From assembly GCF_001877035.1 (NCBI RefSeq), contig NZ_CP015756.1:3339001-3403000 (forward strand): 64,000 bases of DNA, in the 5' to 3' direction. Origin of the DNA: Clostridium estertheticum subsp. estertheticum. GTDB taxonomy: Bacteria; Bacillota; Clostridia; Clostridiales; Clostridiaceae. Positions 44,088 through 53,340 of this stretch are shown here, in pieces (the stretch's first letter is position 1; each line of letters starts with the position of its first letter). The notes below the pieces were generated by a model that was given only the letters and a program-made list of their open reading frames with translations, was not told where the DNA came from and searched no databases. The translations under genes were made by a program, and so were the position numbers.

Positions 44088-44921
44088 ATGTACAACAGAG
44101 GTGATTTCCATCTTCATACAAATGCATCTGATGGAAAACTAAGTCCTAAGGAATTAATTCACGAGGCTTCTTTAAATGGATTAGATATTATTGCAATAAC
44201 TGATCATGACACTACTTTAAATGTCGAGGAAGGAATTAGAGAAGGTATAAATAATAATATAAGGGTAATACCTGGTATAGAATTATCTACAGTTCATAAT
44301 AATGAAAGCATCCATATTCTTGGATATTTTAAAGACGATGAATATAAAAATTTAGATTTTCAAAATTTTTTAAAAGATATAGAGGATTCTAGAGTATTTA
44401 GAGGCAGAAAAATAGTAGAAAATCTAGATCTATTTTTCAAAATAAAATTAGACTACCAAAAGGTTCTAGATCAAGCAAAAGGAGTAATAGCTAGGCCACA
44501 TATAGCTAAAGCCATAATTGATGCTGGCTATAAATATGATTGGAACTATATATTTGATACTTTTCTTTCAAACGATAGCCCTGCATATGTGCACATTAAA
44601 AGAATTCCAACAGCTGATGGTATAAGCCTATTAAAGAAGGTTAACGCATTAGTTGTACTTGCACATCCAGTTTTAATTAAAAAAACTTCTATAGATGAGA
44701 TGTTAGGATTTGATTTTGATGGTATTGAGGCAGTTTATCCAATAAACACAAAAAAACAGAAATCGCTTCTAAAAGCAAAAGCTAAAGAATACAATAAATT
44801 CGTTACTGCCGGTTCAGATTTTCATGGAATTTCAACATCTGACACTGGTCATGGACTTGTTGGCTGCGTTTCCTTAAGTAATGAAGAACTAGCTATCTTT
44901 GTAAATAAACTAGAATCATAA
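44088..44921 (+). CDS. PHP-domain phosphoesterase (RNase AM/YciV-like)
   Basis: 277 residues. Metal motifs of the PHP family in order: FHLHTNASDGKLSP (HxH), AITDHDTT, GIELST, RPHIAKAIID, LAHPVL and TAGSDFHG. Members hydrolyse 3',5'-nucleotide phosphates or trim RNA 5' ends; the closest known role is 3'-phosphoadenosine/oligonucleotide 5'-exonuclease. CGAGGTG precedes the ATG. Divergent from pabA. Confidence 0.88.
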   Translation: MYNRGDFHLHTNASDGKLSPKELIHEASLNGLDIIAITDHDTTLNVEEGIREGINNNIRVIPGIELSTVHNNESIHILGYFKDDEYKNLDFQNFLKDIEDSRVFRGRKIVENLDLFFKIKLDYQKVLDQAKGVIARPHIAKAIIDAGYKYDWNYIFDTFLSNDSPAYVHIKRIPTADGISLLKKVNALVVLAHPVLIKKTSIDEMLGFDFDGIEAVYPINTKKQKSLLKAKAKEYNKFVTAGSDFHGISTSDTGHGLVGCVSLSNEELAIFVNKLES

Positions 44922-44949
44922 AAGGAGATGTTTTCACATCTCCTTTTTT
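44920..44949. terminator. Terminator between the PHP and aminopeptidase genes
   Basis: AAAAGGAGATG (44920-44930) pairs with CATCTCCTTTT (44937-44947), loop TTTTCA, T-run after it. It works for the PHP gene and, in reverse, for the aminopeptidase gene. Confidence 0.9.
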
Positions 44950-44956
44950 CATTTTA

Positions 44957-46363
44957 CTAAGCCTCAATTAAAAATGCTTCATAAGCTCTACATGCTTCAT
45001 AGATATCTGCTTTACTTGCAATTTCCCATGGTGCATGCATGTTATGAAGAGCAACTCCTGAATCAATAACCTGCATGCCATACTCAGCTAATATATAAGC
45101 TATAGTACCTCCACCGCCTTGGTCTACTTTTCCAAGTTCTGACGTCTGCCATGTTATATTATGCTTTTCCATTATGCCTCTAAGCTCTGCAATAAACTCT
45201 GGATTTGCATCATTGCATCCGCTTTTGCCACGAGCTCCAGTATATTTGTTTAAAACTATACCTTTACCAAAATATGCAGAATTACGTTTCTCCATAACTG
45301 ATGGAAATGTTGGGTCATATGCAGCAGTTACGTCTGAAGACAACATTTTTGAATTTGCAAGTGCCCTTCTTACCTTTAACTCACTGTATTTTCCGAGTAA
45401 ATTAACAACTTCAGCTACTGTGTTTTCAAAGAATTTTGATTGCATTCCAGTTGCGCCAATACTTCCAACTTCTTCTTTATCAACAAGTAAAACTATACAT
45501 GTTTTATCTGTTTGCTTCATGTTCATTAATGCTTCATATGAAGTATAAGCACAAACTCTGTCATCATGTCCATAAGCCATAACCATACTGCTGTCTAGGC
45601 CATAATTTCTAGCCCTACCTGCAGGCACTACCTCTAATTCAGATGATACAAAGTCTTCTTCATCTATACCATATTTATTATTTAAAAGTTTTAAAATATT
45701 TAATTTTACTCTATTTTTAGCCTCTTTATCCTTTATTGGTATACTTCCCATAAATACATTCAACTCTTCGCCTTCAATAGCTTTATCTAAAGTTTTTTTC
45801 ATTTGATCTGCAGATAAGTGAATTAGAAGATCCGAAATTCCAACTACTGGTTCTTTTTCATCTTCTCCTATTACTACATTTACCACTGTTCCATCTTTTT
45901 TAACTACAACACCATGTATAGCAAGAGGTAAGGTAACCCATTGGTATTTTTTAACACCACCGTAGTAATGTGTTTTAACTAATGCTAAATCTGAATCCTC
46001 ATATAGTGGATTTGGTTTTAAATCAAGTCTTGGTGAGTCAATATGAGCACCTAAAATTTTAAAACCCTTTTCAATAGGCTCAGACCCAATTAAAAATAAT
46101 GCTAAAGTTTTTCCCATACTACTTGCATAAACTTTATCACCAGCTTTTAATTTGGTACCCTCTTTTATATAAGTATCAATATTTTTATAACCATTTTTTT
46201 TAGCAAGTGTAATAAACTCTGTTACACATTCTCTTTCGGTTTTGCATTTTGACATAAAATCTATATAATTATCCGATAATGTAAATACTTTTTCGAGATC
46301 ATTTTTATTATATTTGTCCCAAGCTACTTCATATGTTTTTTCTAAACTTTTAACATCTGACAT
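44957..46363 (-). CDS. M18-family aspartyl aminopeptidase
   Basis: 468 residues, cytoplasmic dizinc peptidase removing acidic or neutral N-terminal residues. Metal and catalytic motifs: LGAHIDSPRLDLKP (His, Asp), VLLVDKEEVGSIGATGMQS (the Glu pair), AYGHDDRVCAYTS and the final His in GVALHNMHAPWEIASK. The ATG at 46363 has GGAGGTAG before it; earlier in-frame starts do not. It lies downstream of hprK on the same strand, with a 113-base gap. Confidence 0.92.
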   Translation of the reverse strand: MSDVKSLEKTYEVAWDKYNKNDLEKVFTLSDNYIDFMSKCKTERECVTEFITLAKKNGYKNIDTYIKEGTKLKAGDKVYASSMGKTLALFLIGSEPIEKGFKILGAHIDSPRLDLKPNPLYEDSDLALVKTHYYGGVKKYQWVTLPLAIHGVVVKKDGTVVNVVIGEDEKEPVVGISDLLIHLSADQMKKTLDKAIEGEELNVFMGSIPIKDKEAKNRVKLNILKLLNNKYGIDEEDFVSSELEVVPAGRARNYGLDSSMVMAYGHDDRVCAYTSYEALMNMKQTDKTCIVLLVDKEEVGSIGATGMQSKFFENTVAEVVNLLGKYSELKVRRALANSKMLSSDVTAAYDPTFPSVMEKRNSAYFGKGIVLNKYTGARGKSGCNDANPEFIAELRGIMEKHNITWQTSELGKVDQGGGGTIAYILAEYGMQVIDSGVALHNMHAPWEIASKADIYEACRAYEAFLIEA

Positions 46364-46476
46364 TTTTACTACCTCCAAACAATAATTACTTTCCGTATCT
46401 ACTATATTACTAAATTTTACCTCCAATTGCAAATATTAAATCTACTTTGTTATTTGCTTTTCACTATAATTTTTAG

Positions 46477-47397
46477 TTAATCATCACGTTCTTTAGTTAC
46501 TTCCTCGATTCTCATGTTTATAGTTTCTACAGGGGTTATCTTAGAATTCAAGCTATATATATAATTGGCTGCGGCAGCTTCAATTATAACTGCTATATTT
46601 CTCCCCGGCCTAACTGGCAACGTTATTTTCCTTAAATTCACACTTAGTATATCCATAAATTGATTATCAATACCAAGCCTATCATATTCCTCGCTCTCGT
46701 TCCACTGCGTAAGCGAAATAAGTAAACTAATAGTCTTAGTATTTAAAACCGAACTCATTCCATAGATTGCGGGAATATCTATTATTCCCATACCTCTTAC
46801 CTCAAGCATTCCAGAGGTTATGTAAGGGCATCTTCCGAGTAACACACCATCAACTTCTTTTATGTCTACTGCATCATCTGCAATCAACCTATGTCCTCTC
46901 TTTATTAATTCTAAAGCACATTCACTTTTACCAATTCCACTTTCCCCAGTTACTAATATTCCTATACCATAAACATCTAATAGGACACCATGAAGCCTCG
47001 TTTCTGGCGCTAACTCTGCATCTAGATAATTAGTAAGTTTACTACTAAATCTTGTAGAAATTGATTTTGTTCGTAAAAGCCATTGACCATTTTCCTCTGC
47101 TGCCTTAATGAGCTCCTTATGCGGCTGCAAATCTCTAGTCAATATAACACAAGGCGTTTCCAATTTGAAATATTTATTTAATCGTTTCTTCCTAAGGTCC
47201 TCTTCCATACAATCTAAAAAACTCCACTCTGCCATGCCTATTAGTTGCACCCTTTTATTACCAAAATATTCATAAAAGCCGGCAATTTGTAATCCTGGTC
47301 TATTAATATCACTAACATTAATTAACTTTCCCTTACCACCTTCTACCAAAACTTCTAAACTAAAATGCTCTATTAACTCCTCTATGGTAACAGCCAA
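46477..47397 (-). CDS. hprK: HPr kinase/phosphorylase
   Basis: 306 residues. Phosphorylates and dephosphorylates Ser46 of HPr, linking carbon supply to catabolite repression. P-loop LVTGESGIGKSECALELIKR at about 151-170, then LIADDAVDIK, the signature EVRGMGIIDI and the C-terminal LPVRPGRNIAVIIEAAAAN. The start is TTG after GGGGGGA. The DUF896 gene ends 36 bases upstream. An intact HprK fits the presence of PTS-fed sugar genes in the genome. Confidence 0.95.
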   Translation of the reverse strand: MAVTIEELIEHFSLEVLVEGGKGKLINVSDINRPGLQIAGFYEYFGNKRVQLIGMAEWSFLDCMEEDLRKKRLNKYFKLETPCVILTRDLQPHKELIKAAEENGQWLLRTKSISTRFSSKLTNYLDAELAPETRLHGVLLDVYGIGILVTGESGIGKSECALELIKRGHRLIADDAVDIKEVDGVLLGRCPYITSGMLEVRGMGIIDIPAIYGMSSVLNTKTISLLISLTQWNESEEYDRLGIDNQFMDILSVNLRKITLPVRPGRNIAVIIEAAAANYIYSLNSKITPVETINMRIEEVTKERDD

Positions 47398-47433
47398 AAT
47401 AATCCCCCCATTCCTAATGATTTATTGTTCATA

Positions 47434-47601
47434 TTATACTTTTTTAATTGTATCTAGTTGCGCGCGAAAATTTCTTTTAACATTATCAATATACTTTTGT
47501 CTTAATTCTTTTTGCTCTAATATTTCTTCATCCGTGAGCTTTTCTTCTTTGCTTTTTTTATAAAGATAATTTATCCTATTAGTTAATTCATCTGTATTAA
47601 T
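47434..47601 (-). CDS. DUF896 (YnzC-like) small protein with an ATT start
   Basis: 55 codons encode MNTDELTNRINYLYKKSKEE, KLTDEEILEQKELRQKYIDN, VKRNFRAQLDTIKKV, a clear DUF896 protein (small helical hairpin; unknown role). No ATG, GTG or TTG exists in frame: a TAG lies five codons upstream of the ATT at 47601, and the conserved sequence begins right at that ATT. GAGGGG ends seven bases before it. The ATT just upstream (47604) is an alternative. So initiation at ATT, as known for infC, is the simplest reading. Confidence 0.78.
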   Translation of the reverse strand: MNTDELTNRINYLYKKSKEEKLTDEEILEQKELRQKYIDNVKRNFRAQLDTIKKV

Positions 47602-47929
47602 AATATCACCCCTCTATTATTTTGCCTATTTTATTATATTAAAATACTTTATGCATAACTAGTAGCTATCAAACATATTCTACTTTTTATGATTGTATTA
47701 CAAAAACTTTAAGACTTTTTTCGTCAATTACATATTATTCCAAGTAGCTTTTTCCAACACTTACATGCTTTATAATGTTATTTTTTACCATTTATTCATC
47801 GTGTATTTCATGAGATTATAGCATAATTTGTAATTTATTACATTTTAATGACTAACGTTAAATTTAACATACATAGAATAATATGGTATTATGTACTTGC
47901 CTCAAAAATACATAAATAAGGAGAAATAC
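47602..47929. other. Divergent promoter region between DUF896/hprK and spo0E-like gene
   Basis: No gene is seen in these 328 bases. They are A+T-rich and must hold promoters for both directions. AAGGAG at the right end is the ribosome site for the ATG at 47930. Confidence 0.4.
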
Positions 47930-48106
47930 ATGAATCTTAAATTGAGAATTATAAATAAAGAATTAGAATCATTAAGAGCATTGTTACATTTTTTACTAAA
48001 TCATAAAGACCCAACTGATAAAATGGTTGTATGTTGCAGTCAGCAATTAGATGAAGTTATAGTTAAATATCAAAAAGTTAAAGCTACTTGTAAGAAAGCA
48101 GCTTAA
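47930..48106 (+). CDS. Spo0E-like aspartyl-phosphate phosphatase
   Basis: 58 residues; a helical hairpin MNLKLRIINKELESLRALL then the signature SQQLDEVIVKYQKVK. The SQxLDxxIxxY motif is that of Spo0E-family phosphatases, which remove phosphate from Spo0A~P and delay sporulation. The ATG at 47930 has AAGGAG eight bases upstream; an earlier in-frame ATG at 47891 lacks one. It indicates a spore-forming host. Confidence 0.85.
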   Translation: MNLKLRIINKELESLRALLHFLLNHKDPTDKMVVCCSQQLDEVIVKYQKVKATCKKAA

Positions 48107-48136
48107 CACATCCACTCTTTTGTTACAATCATAAAT

Positions 48137-48535
48137 TTAGAAATCTAATTCAAGCAAGATATCATCAGTATCAATATCTGATTCCTTACCATAAAAAACT
48201 ACAGCGAATTCATTAAATTCATATGCATCTTCGGATATATCACAGCCAATGAATTCGTATTCAATTTCCATTTTCTCAGCACATTCTTCCATAATATCTT
48301 CAACATTATCTGCTGAAATATCACTTAAATAAGGAAGAAAAAATTCTTCATACCAATCGTCTTTTTCTTCTTTGAAATTGCCTTCATCATCTGCATAAGT
48401 TTTAGCTGCTTCAATTTCTGCATCATCATAATAATATTTGAATTTAAGAGCTATAGTTCCTTTTTTATATTGAATTTCAGCTATATCACTTAAATCATTT
48501 TTGCTTAAAAAATTTACTATATATTGTTTATTCAA
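48137..48535 (-). CDS. Acidic protein of unknown function (DUF6762-like)
   Basis: About 132 residues, strongly acidic (DDAEIEAAKTYADDEGNFKE, EFFLPYLSDISADNVEDIME) with no Cys motif of note and no membrane segment. I recognise it only as a conserved clostridial protein. The start is probably the TTG at 48535, because GGAGG lies eight bases before it; an ATG at 48550 has no ribosome site. Confidence 0.7.
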   Translation of the reverse strand: MNKQYIVNFLSKNDLSDIAEIQYKKGTIALKFKYYYDDAEIEAAKTYADDEGNFKEEKDDWYEEFFLPYLSDISADNVEDIMEECAEKMEIEYEFIGCDISEDAYEFNEFAVVFYGKESDIDTDDILLELDF

Positions 48536-48565
48536 ATATATCGCCTCCATACATCATTCTTTATA

Positions 48566-48609
48566 AAAAAAAAGAAAGATTTCACTATGAAAGTGAGATT
48601 TTCTTTTTT
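48566..48609. terminator. Terminator after the flavodiiron gene
   Basis: AAAAGAAAGATTTCACT (about 48570-48586) pairs with AGTGAGATTTTCTTTT (48592-48607) with a bulge, with A and T runs outside. Confidence 0.75.
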
Positions 48610-48644
48610 ATTATATAACTTTGTAAACTAATATTTATTAGTAA

Positions 48645-49823
48645 TTATTTATTTAAAATCTCTAAGTACTTCTCTACAAACCTATCAGCTTGTTCAAACT
48701 CTTTTTTGTCTGGTACAAATTTGAACTTAAGTCCTTCCTCTACAACTTTAAATTTCAAAGATTTTAGTCTTTGTGTAAGCATAGGTACTCCCTCTCCACT
48801 CCATCCATATGAGCCGAAAGCCGCTGCAACTTTGCCTTTGTTAGTTATTGGGCATACAAGTGATAAAACATCCCATGCAGGCTTTACAGCATCTTGATTA
48901 ATGGTTGGTGATCCAATCATAATACCAGATGCTTTTTCAACCAATGATACAATATCAGTTAATTTCATAGATGTAATTTCATGAGCCTCGGCCTTTACAC
49001 CCGCCTCGTTAATTTTTTTAGCTATATATTTCCCCATCTCTTCGGTATTATGATAAGCAGATATATAAAATATTTGAATGTTTTTTTCTTTTATTTCATA
49101 AATTTTAGCCCATTGTCTATAAAGATCTATATACATTTTAACATCATTTATATGCACCGGTCCGTGGCTTGGTGCTACTATATCTATTTTTAAATTTTCA
49201 ATTTTATCAAGTCCTGAATTTACGAATTTCTTAAAAGGTCCCATTATAACCTCAAAATAATATTTCATCTCATCAAAATAATCACCGGAGCAAGCATCCG
49301 TTATACAATTAGTTGGTGAATAATGACAACCCATTACATCACAAGTAAATAATATTTTTTGTTCTTTAACGTATGTAAACATTGTATCAGGCCAATGTAA
49401 ATTAGGTGCTGATATAAATTGTAATGTGTTTTTTCCTAATGATAACTCTCCTACTGCTGGCTGGCTATTAAATTCTTTATTCATTATTTCTTTTAAATAA
49501 ATTATAGCAGCTTTTGATGCAACAACAATGGCTTCTGGATAAACTTCTAAGAGTTTGCTTAAAGAACCACTGTGATCAAGTTCAGTGTGTTGAACAATTA
49601 TATAATCAACTTTTTTCTCTCCAATAACACCTTTTATCTTACTTAAAGATTCATCAAGAAAGCCATTTTTAACAGAATCTACTATAGCTATCTTTTCATC
49701 ATCTATTAAATATGAGTTATATGTAGTTCCTTTTTTTGTTTCCATTATAATATCAAATACCTTGAGCTTTGGGTCATTTACCCCAATCCAATAAATATTG
49801 TCTTTTAATTTTGTTGTTTCCAT
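48645..49823 (-). CDS. fprA: FprA-family A-type flavoprotein (flavodiiron protein)
   Basis: About 392 residues. N-terminal metallo-beta-lactamase-like diiron domain: [14 protein letters not shown] (H-x-E-x-D-H, the diiron form), [30 protein letters not shown]-terminal flavodoxin domain: [42 protein letters not shown]. Such proteins reduce O2 to water or NO to N2O and protect anaerobes. AGGAGG precedes the ATG at 49823. No rubredoxin gene is adjacent. Confidence 0.93.
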   Translation of the reverse strand: METTKLKDNIYWIGVNDPKLKVFDIIMETKKGTTYNSYLIDDEKIAIVDSVKNGFLDESLSKIKGVIGEKKVDYIIVQHTELDHSGSLSKLLEVYPEAIVVASKAAIIYLKEIMNKEFNSQPAVGELSLGKNTLQFISAPNLHWPDTMFTYVKEQKILFTCDVMGCHYSPTNCITDACSGDYFDEMKYYFEVIMGPFKKFVNSGLDKIENLKIDIVAPSHGPVHINDVKMYIDLYRQWAKIYEIKEKNIQIFYISAYHNTEEMGKYIAKKINEAGVKAEAHEITSMKLTDIVSLVEKASGIMIGSPTINQDAVKPAWDVLSLVCPITNKGKVAAAFGSYGWSGEGVPMLTQRLKSLKFKVVEEGLKFKFVPDKKEFEQADRFVEKYLEILNK

Positions 49824-50135
49824 TTTAAAAATCCTCCTCAAACTTCTTTAAGTAGATAATTATTGCCTTTTCTATTTATCTACATAATTATGTGCTTCTT
49901 ATTATAATTTATTTTACCACATTTTCCAACTCTGTTCAACTAATAATGATTATTGACTAGTATATATTTTGTATATATAAATACTTATTTTAGATAGTTT
50001 ATCACTTAAATATTATAATATTCTCTAAAAACTTTTTTAATAGTTTTCATTTAAAAAATATCTAATACCCAAAATGCTTAATAATATTATTATTGTGTCA
50101 TATACTTCAATAGAATGAACTTTCAGGAGGGATCT
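49824..50135. other. Divergent promoter region
   Basis: No gene is seen. It separates the flavodiiron gene from the reductase-like gene and is almost pure A+T. CAGGAGG at the right end is the ribosome site for the ATG at 50136. Confidence 0.4.
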
Positions 50136-50972
50136 ATGAATATTTTAATAACTGGTGCAAATGGTAATATAGGAACTTATTTATGTAACGTATTGTCAAA
50201 ATCACATACCGTATATGGATTAGATAAAACTGAGCTTAACATAGTCGACAAAATAAGTACTGAAAAAACCTTAAATTTATTAAAACCGGATGCTGTAATC
50301 CATACTGCAGCCATAACTAATAAATATATTTGTGAATACAATGAGACCTTAGCCTATGATGTAAACACTGTAGGAACATTAAATATTGCTAATTGCTGTA
50401 ATGACCTTAATATACCTATAGTATACCTCTCTAGCACAGATGTATACGGTAATAATAGTTCAATGCCTTACAGTGAAGTTGATGACTGCACTCCAATAAA
50501 CACATTTAGCAAGAGTAAGCTTGGAGGAGAGGAGTTAATTCAAACTATTTGTCAAAAATATTTTATTATTCGCAGTTCAACTATATTTGGTGGCAATGAT
50601 TGTTTTGTTAGAAAACTCATAAATGGAAAACATTCAGCAATTTATTTATTTTCAGATCCAACTCTTTGTATAACTTATATTGAGGATTTAACTTTAGCTA
50701 TCCAAAAATTATTAGGAACTGATAAATATGGGGTATACAACTATACTAATGAGGGTTGTATATCAAAATCGAAACTAATAAATAGCATAATAGAATTTGG
50801 TAATTTAAATGTCCCTTTAATTGTAAATTCAGATAAGCTTTTATCTAATCTCATTCGGGAACCTAAATATACTTGCACAGATAATTCGCATATAAAAGAA
50901 TCTTTGGGTATCGAAATTGCTCCTTGGGATGATAGACTTCGGGAGTATATCAATAAATGTCTTAAAGTTTAA
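50136..50972 (+). CDS. SDR-family NAD(P)-dependent sugar-nucleotide reductase/epimerase-like (RmlD-like)
   Basis: 278 residues from the ATG at 50136 after CAGGAGGG. Rossmann motif MNILITGANGNIGTYL, VIHTAAITNKYICE, YLSSTDVYG, and FIIRSSTIFGG. The fold matches dTDP-4-dehydrorhamnose reductases. In the catalytic YxxxK motif the Tyr is Phe: NTFSKSKLGGEE. That would cripple normal hydride transfer unless another residue substitutes. No other dTDP-sugar gene is next to it, so its substrate is open. Confidence 0.82.
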   Translation: MNILITGANGNIGTYLCNVLSKSHTVYGLDKTELNIVDKISTEKTLNLLKPDAVIHTAAITNKYICEYNETLAYDVNTVGTLNIANCCNDLNIPIVYLSSTDVYGNNSSMPYSEVDDCTPINTFSKSKLGGEELIQTICQKYFIIRSSTIFGGNDCFVRKLINGKHSAIYLFSDPTLCITYIEDLTLAIQKLLGTDKYGVYNYTNEGCISKSKLINSIIEFGNLNVPLIVNSDKLLSNLIREPKYTCTDNSHIKESLGIEIAPWDDRLREYINKCLKV

Positions 50973-50991
50973 ATAATCAGTTTTTCTTAGG

Positions 50992-51119
50992 TTATGCAAA
51001 AACAAAAGTATACATTGCTCTAGATGCGTTCACTTCACCTTGTAATTCTAAAATTTATTTTAGAATTACTAAGGCTTGTTCAAACGCATTTTACGCAATG
51101 TATACTTTTGTTAGCATAA
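50992..51119. repeat. 128-base nested hairpin between convergent genes
   Basis: Arms pair in four blocks from outside in: TTATGC with GCATAA; the 18 bases at 51001-51018 with 51095-51112 (both containing GTATAC); TGCGTT (51025-51030) with AACGCA (51083-51088); and the 13 bases at 51042-51054 with 51057-51069 (GTAATTCTAAAAT and its mirror). Unpaired internal loops separate the blocks. It lies between convergent genes. It could be a bidirectional terminator, a MITE-like element or a structured RNA. Confidence 0.8.
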
Positions 51120-51217
51120 TCAAAGAAAAATATAGTAATATATCTGATACTATAATATCTGTGTTAAATTTCCTTTTTCATGTTCTTTTGCAATGTACCG
51201 ATGAAAAATTTGATACT

Positions 51218-52054
51218 TTAATTATTAACTAAGTTCTTCATGCTCAAATCTAGAACCCTACATGAGTGAGTTAATGCCCCTACCGATATATAGTCTACTC
51301 CACACTTTGCGACTTCTAGTATATTGTCTACTGTTATGTTTCCAGATGCTTCAACTAGAGCTTTTTTATTAATTATGTCTACGGCTTTTTTCATAGTTTC
51401 ATTGTCCATGTTATCTAACATTATAATATCTGCTTTTACTTCCAGAGCCTCACTTATTTGATTTAAAGATTCAATTTCGACTTCAATTTTTTTAATAAAA
51501 GATACATTTTCACGTATAATGTTTACAGCTCGTGTTATTCCCCCAGCTGCACTTATATGATTTTCTTTTATTAATACACCATCTGAGAGATTATATCTAT
51601 GATTATAACCTCCACCAACTTTTACTGCATATTTTTCAAATATTCTCATACCAGGTGTAGTTTTTCTTGTATCAAGGACTTTCACTCCCGTACCAACTAA
51701 CTTATCCACATATGTTTTTGTTAGCGTAGCAATACCACTCATTCTTTGTAGATAATTTAATGCAATTCTTTCTCCGGTCAATATATGTTTTGTTTTTCCT
51801 CTTAATCTTGCAATAGACTCTCCACTGCAAACTAAGTCTCCATCTTTTTTAAAAAACTCTATATTTACCTCACCTAGTATTTTAAAAACTCTCTCAAATA
51901 CGCAAAGTCCTGCGATTACTCCATTCTCTTTGGCTATTAAATCAATACTAGAGTTACACTCATCACTTATAATAAATTCTGTTGTAATATCATTTTGAGG
52001 TACGTCTTCTGTTATAGCCTCTATAATTAATTTATCAATAATTAACCAATTCAC
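51218..52054 (-). CDS. nadC: Nicotinate-nucleotide pyrophosphorylase (carboxylating)
   Basis: 278 residues; converts quinolinate and PRPP to nicotinate mononucleotide. Markers: ITEDVPQNDITTEFI, ERIALNYLQRMSGIATLT, VLDTRKTTPGMRIFEKYAVK, GGGYNHRYNLSDGVLIKENH, ADIIMLDNMDNE, VEASGNITVDN, YISVGALTHS. The start is GTG at 52054, which overlaps the end of nadB by 20 bases, so translation is coupled. Confidence 0.95.
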   Translation of the reverse strand: MNWLIIDKLIIEAITEDVPQNDITTEFIISDECNSSIDLIAKENGVIAGLCVFERVFKILGEVNIEFFKKDGDLVCSGESIARLRGKTKHILTGERIALNYLQRMSGIATLTKTYVDKLVGTGVKVLDTRKTTPGMRIFEKYAVKVGGGYNHRYNLSDGVLIKENHISAAGGITRAVNIIRENVSFIKKIEVEIESLNQISEALEVKADIIMLDNMDNETMKKAVDIINKKALVEASGNITVDNILEVAKCGVDYISVGALTHSCRVLDLSMKNLVNN

Positions 52055-53336
52055 TGCTTATCTCATCTCCCATTTCTTTAAATTTATTTAACACTACAGC
52101 CTTATTAATTTCGCTATAATCACTAAGACTTTTTATATTGTTTATGTCATCACAATTTAATGTAGTAATCCTGCAAATAGACTTATTTATAAATCTTGAA
52201 GCCCTTCTAGAAAAAACTAAGGCTTCTAACAATGAATTACTTGCTAATCTGTTTGCTCCATGCACACCTGTACAACTTACCTCACCACATGCAAATAAAT
52301 GATTCATAGATGTTTTAGAATCTAGATCAACAGCAATTCCTCCCATATGATAATGCTGAACCGGTGTTACTGGAATTTTATTTTTTGTAATATCTATACC
52401 ACACTCTAAACATTTTTTATAAATACCTGGAAATCTATCTATAATATATTCCTTTCCTTTAAACGAAATATCTAAAAAAACATAAGGTTTCTTACTTTTT
52501 TCTTCCTCATTATAAACTGCTTTTGCAACCACGTCTCTTGGTAGAAGTTCATCTACGAATCTTTCCCCACACTCATTTAGAAGTTTGGCACCTTCCCCCC
52601 TTAGAGACTCTGATATAAGAAATTTCTCACAATTAACCTTATCATCATATAGAGCAGTTGGGTGAAATTGCACATAGTTTAAATCAGAAGTTTTAATATT
52701 ATGCCTTAATGCAATAGCTATTCCATCCCCGGTTAATCTTCGCCTACTAGTCGAATTTTTAAATAACCCTCCAATTCCACCTGTAGCTAAAATCATTTCC
52801 CTAGAATATATGTTTATTCTTTCTTTACCTCTAATCACTGTGCCACCGAAACATATATTATCTTTAGTAATAAGGTCAAGTAAAGTAGTGTTTTCAAATA
52901 TTCTTACATTTTTTTTATTTTTAAGTGCCGCGAGTAAAGATAAAAAGAGTTCTTTTCCAGTTTCATCTTTGGTATGCACAATTCTATTAGTGCTATGTGC
53001 CCCTTCCTTTGTATACTTAAAATTTCCGTTTACTTTGTCAAAATGTGCTCCAAAATCAACTACTTCATTTATATTATCTATTGATTCATATACTAGTGTC
53101 TTTACCGCCTCCATAGAATTTTTATATTTTCCGGCTTTTAAAGTATCTTTAACAAATAAATTAAAATCCTTTTCATCTTTAGCCACCGCTATTCCACCTT
53201 GTGCTAATGAAGTATTGCATTTATCTACAGACTCTTTACTTATTAAAAGTACATTTAAATCCTCATTTAGATTTAATGCAGCATACAAACCTGCTGCCCC
53301 CGTTCCAACTATTAATACATCTACAGATATATCCAT
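52035..53336 (-). CDS. nadB: L-aspartate oxidase
   Basis: 433 residues; FAD enzyme making iminoaspartate for NadA. FAD motif VLIVGTGAAGLYAALNL, CNTSLAQGGIAVA, GGIGGLFKNSTSRRRLTGDG, QFHPTALYDD, PVQHYHMGGIAVDL, CGEVSCTGVHGANRLASNSL. It is shorter than the roughly 530-residue Bacillus and E. coli proteins because most of the C-terminal helical domain is absent, a form common in clostridia. GAGGTG precedes the ATG, four bases after nadA. Confidence 0.95.
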   Translation of the reverse strand: MDISVDVLIVGTGAAGLYAALNLNEDLNVLLISKESVDKCNTSLAQGGIAVAKDEKDFNLFVKDTLKAGKYKNSMEAVKTLVYESIDNINEVVDFGAHFDKVNGNFKYTKEGAHSTNRIVHTKDETGKELFLSLLAALKNKKNVRIFENTTLLDLITKDNICFGGTVIRGKERINIYSREMILATGGIGGLFKNSTSRRRLTGDGIAIALRHNIKTSDLNYVQFHPTALYDDKVNCEKFLISESLRGEGAKLLNECGERFVDELLPRDVVAKAVYNEEEKSKKPYVFLDISFKGKEYIIDRFPGIYKKCLECGIDITKNKIPVTPVQHYHMGGIAVDLDSKTSMNHLFACGEVSCTGVHGANRLASNSLLEALVFSRRASRFINKSICRITTLNCDDINNIKSLSDYSEINKAVVLNKFKEMGDEISSELVNY

Positions 53337-53340
53337 AATG

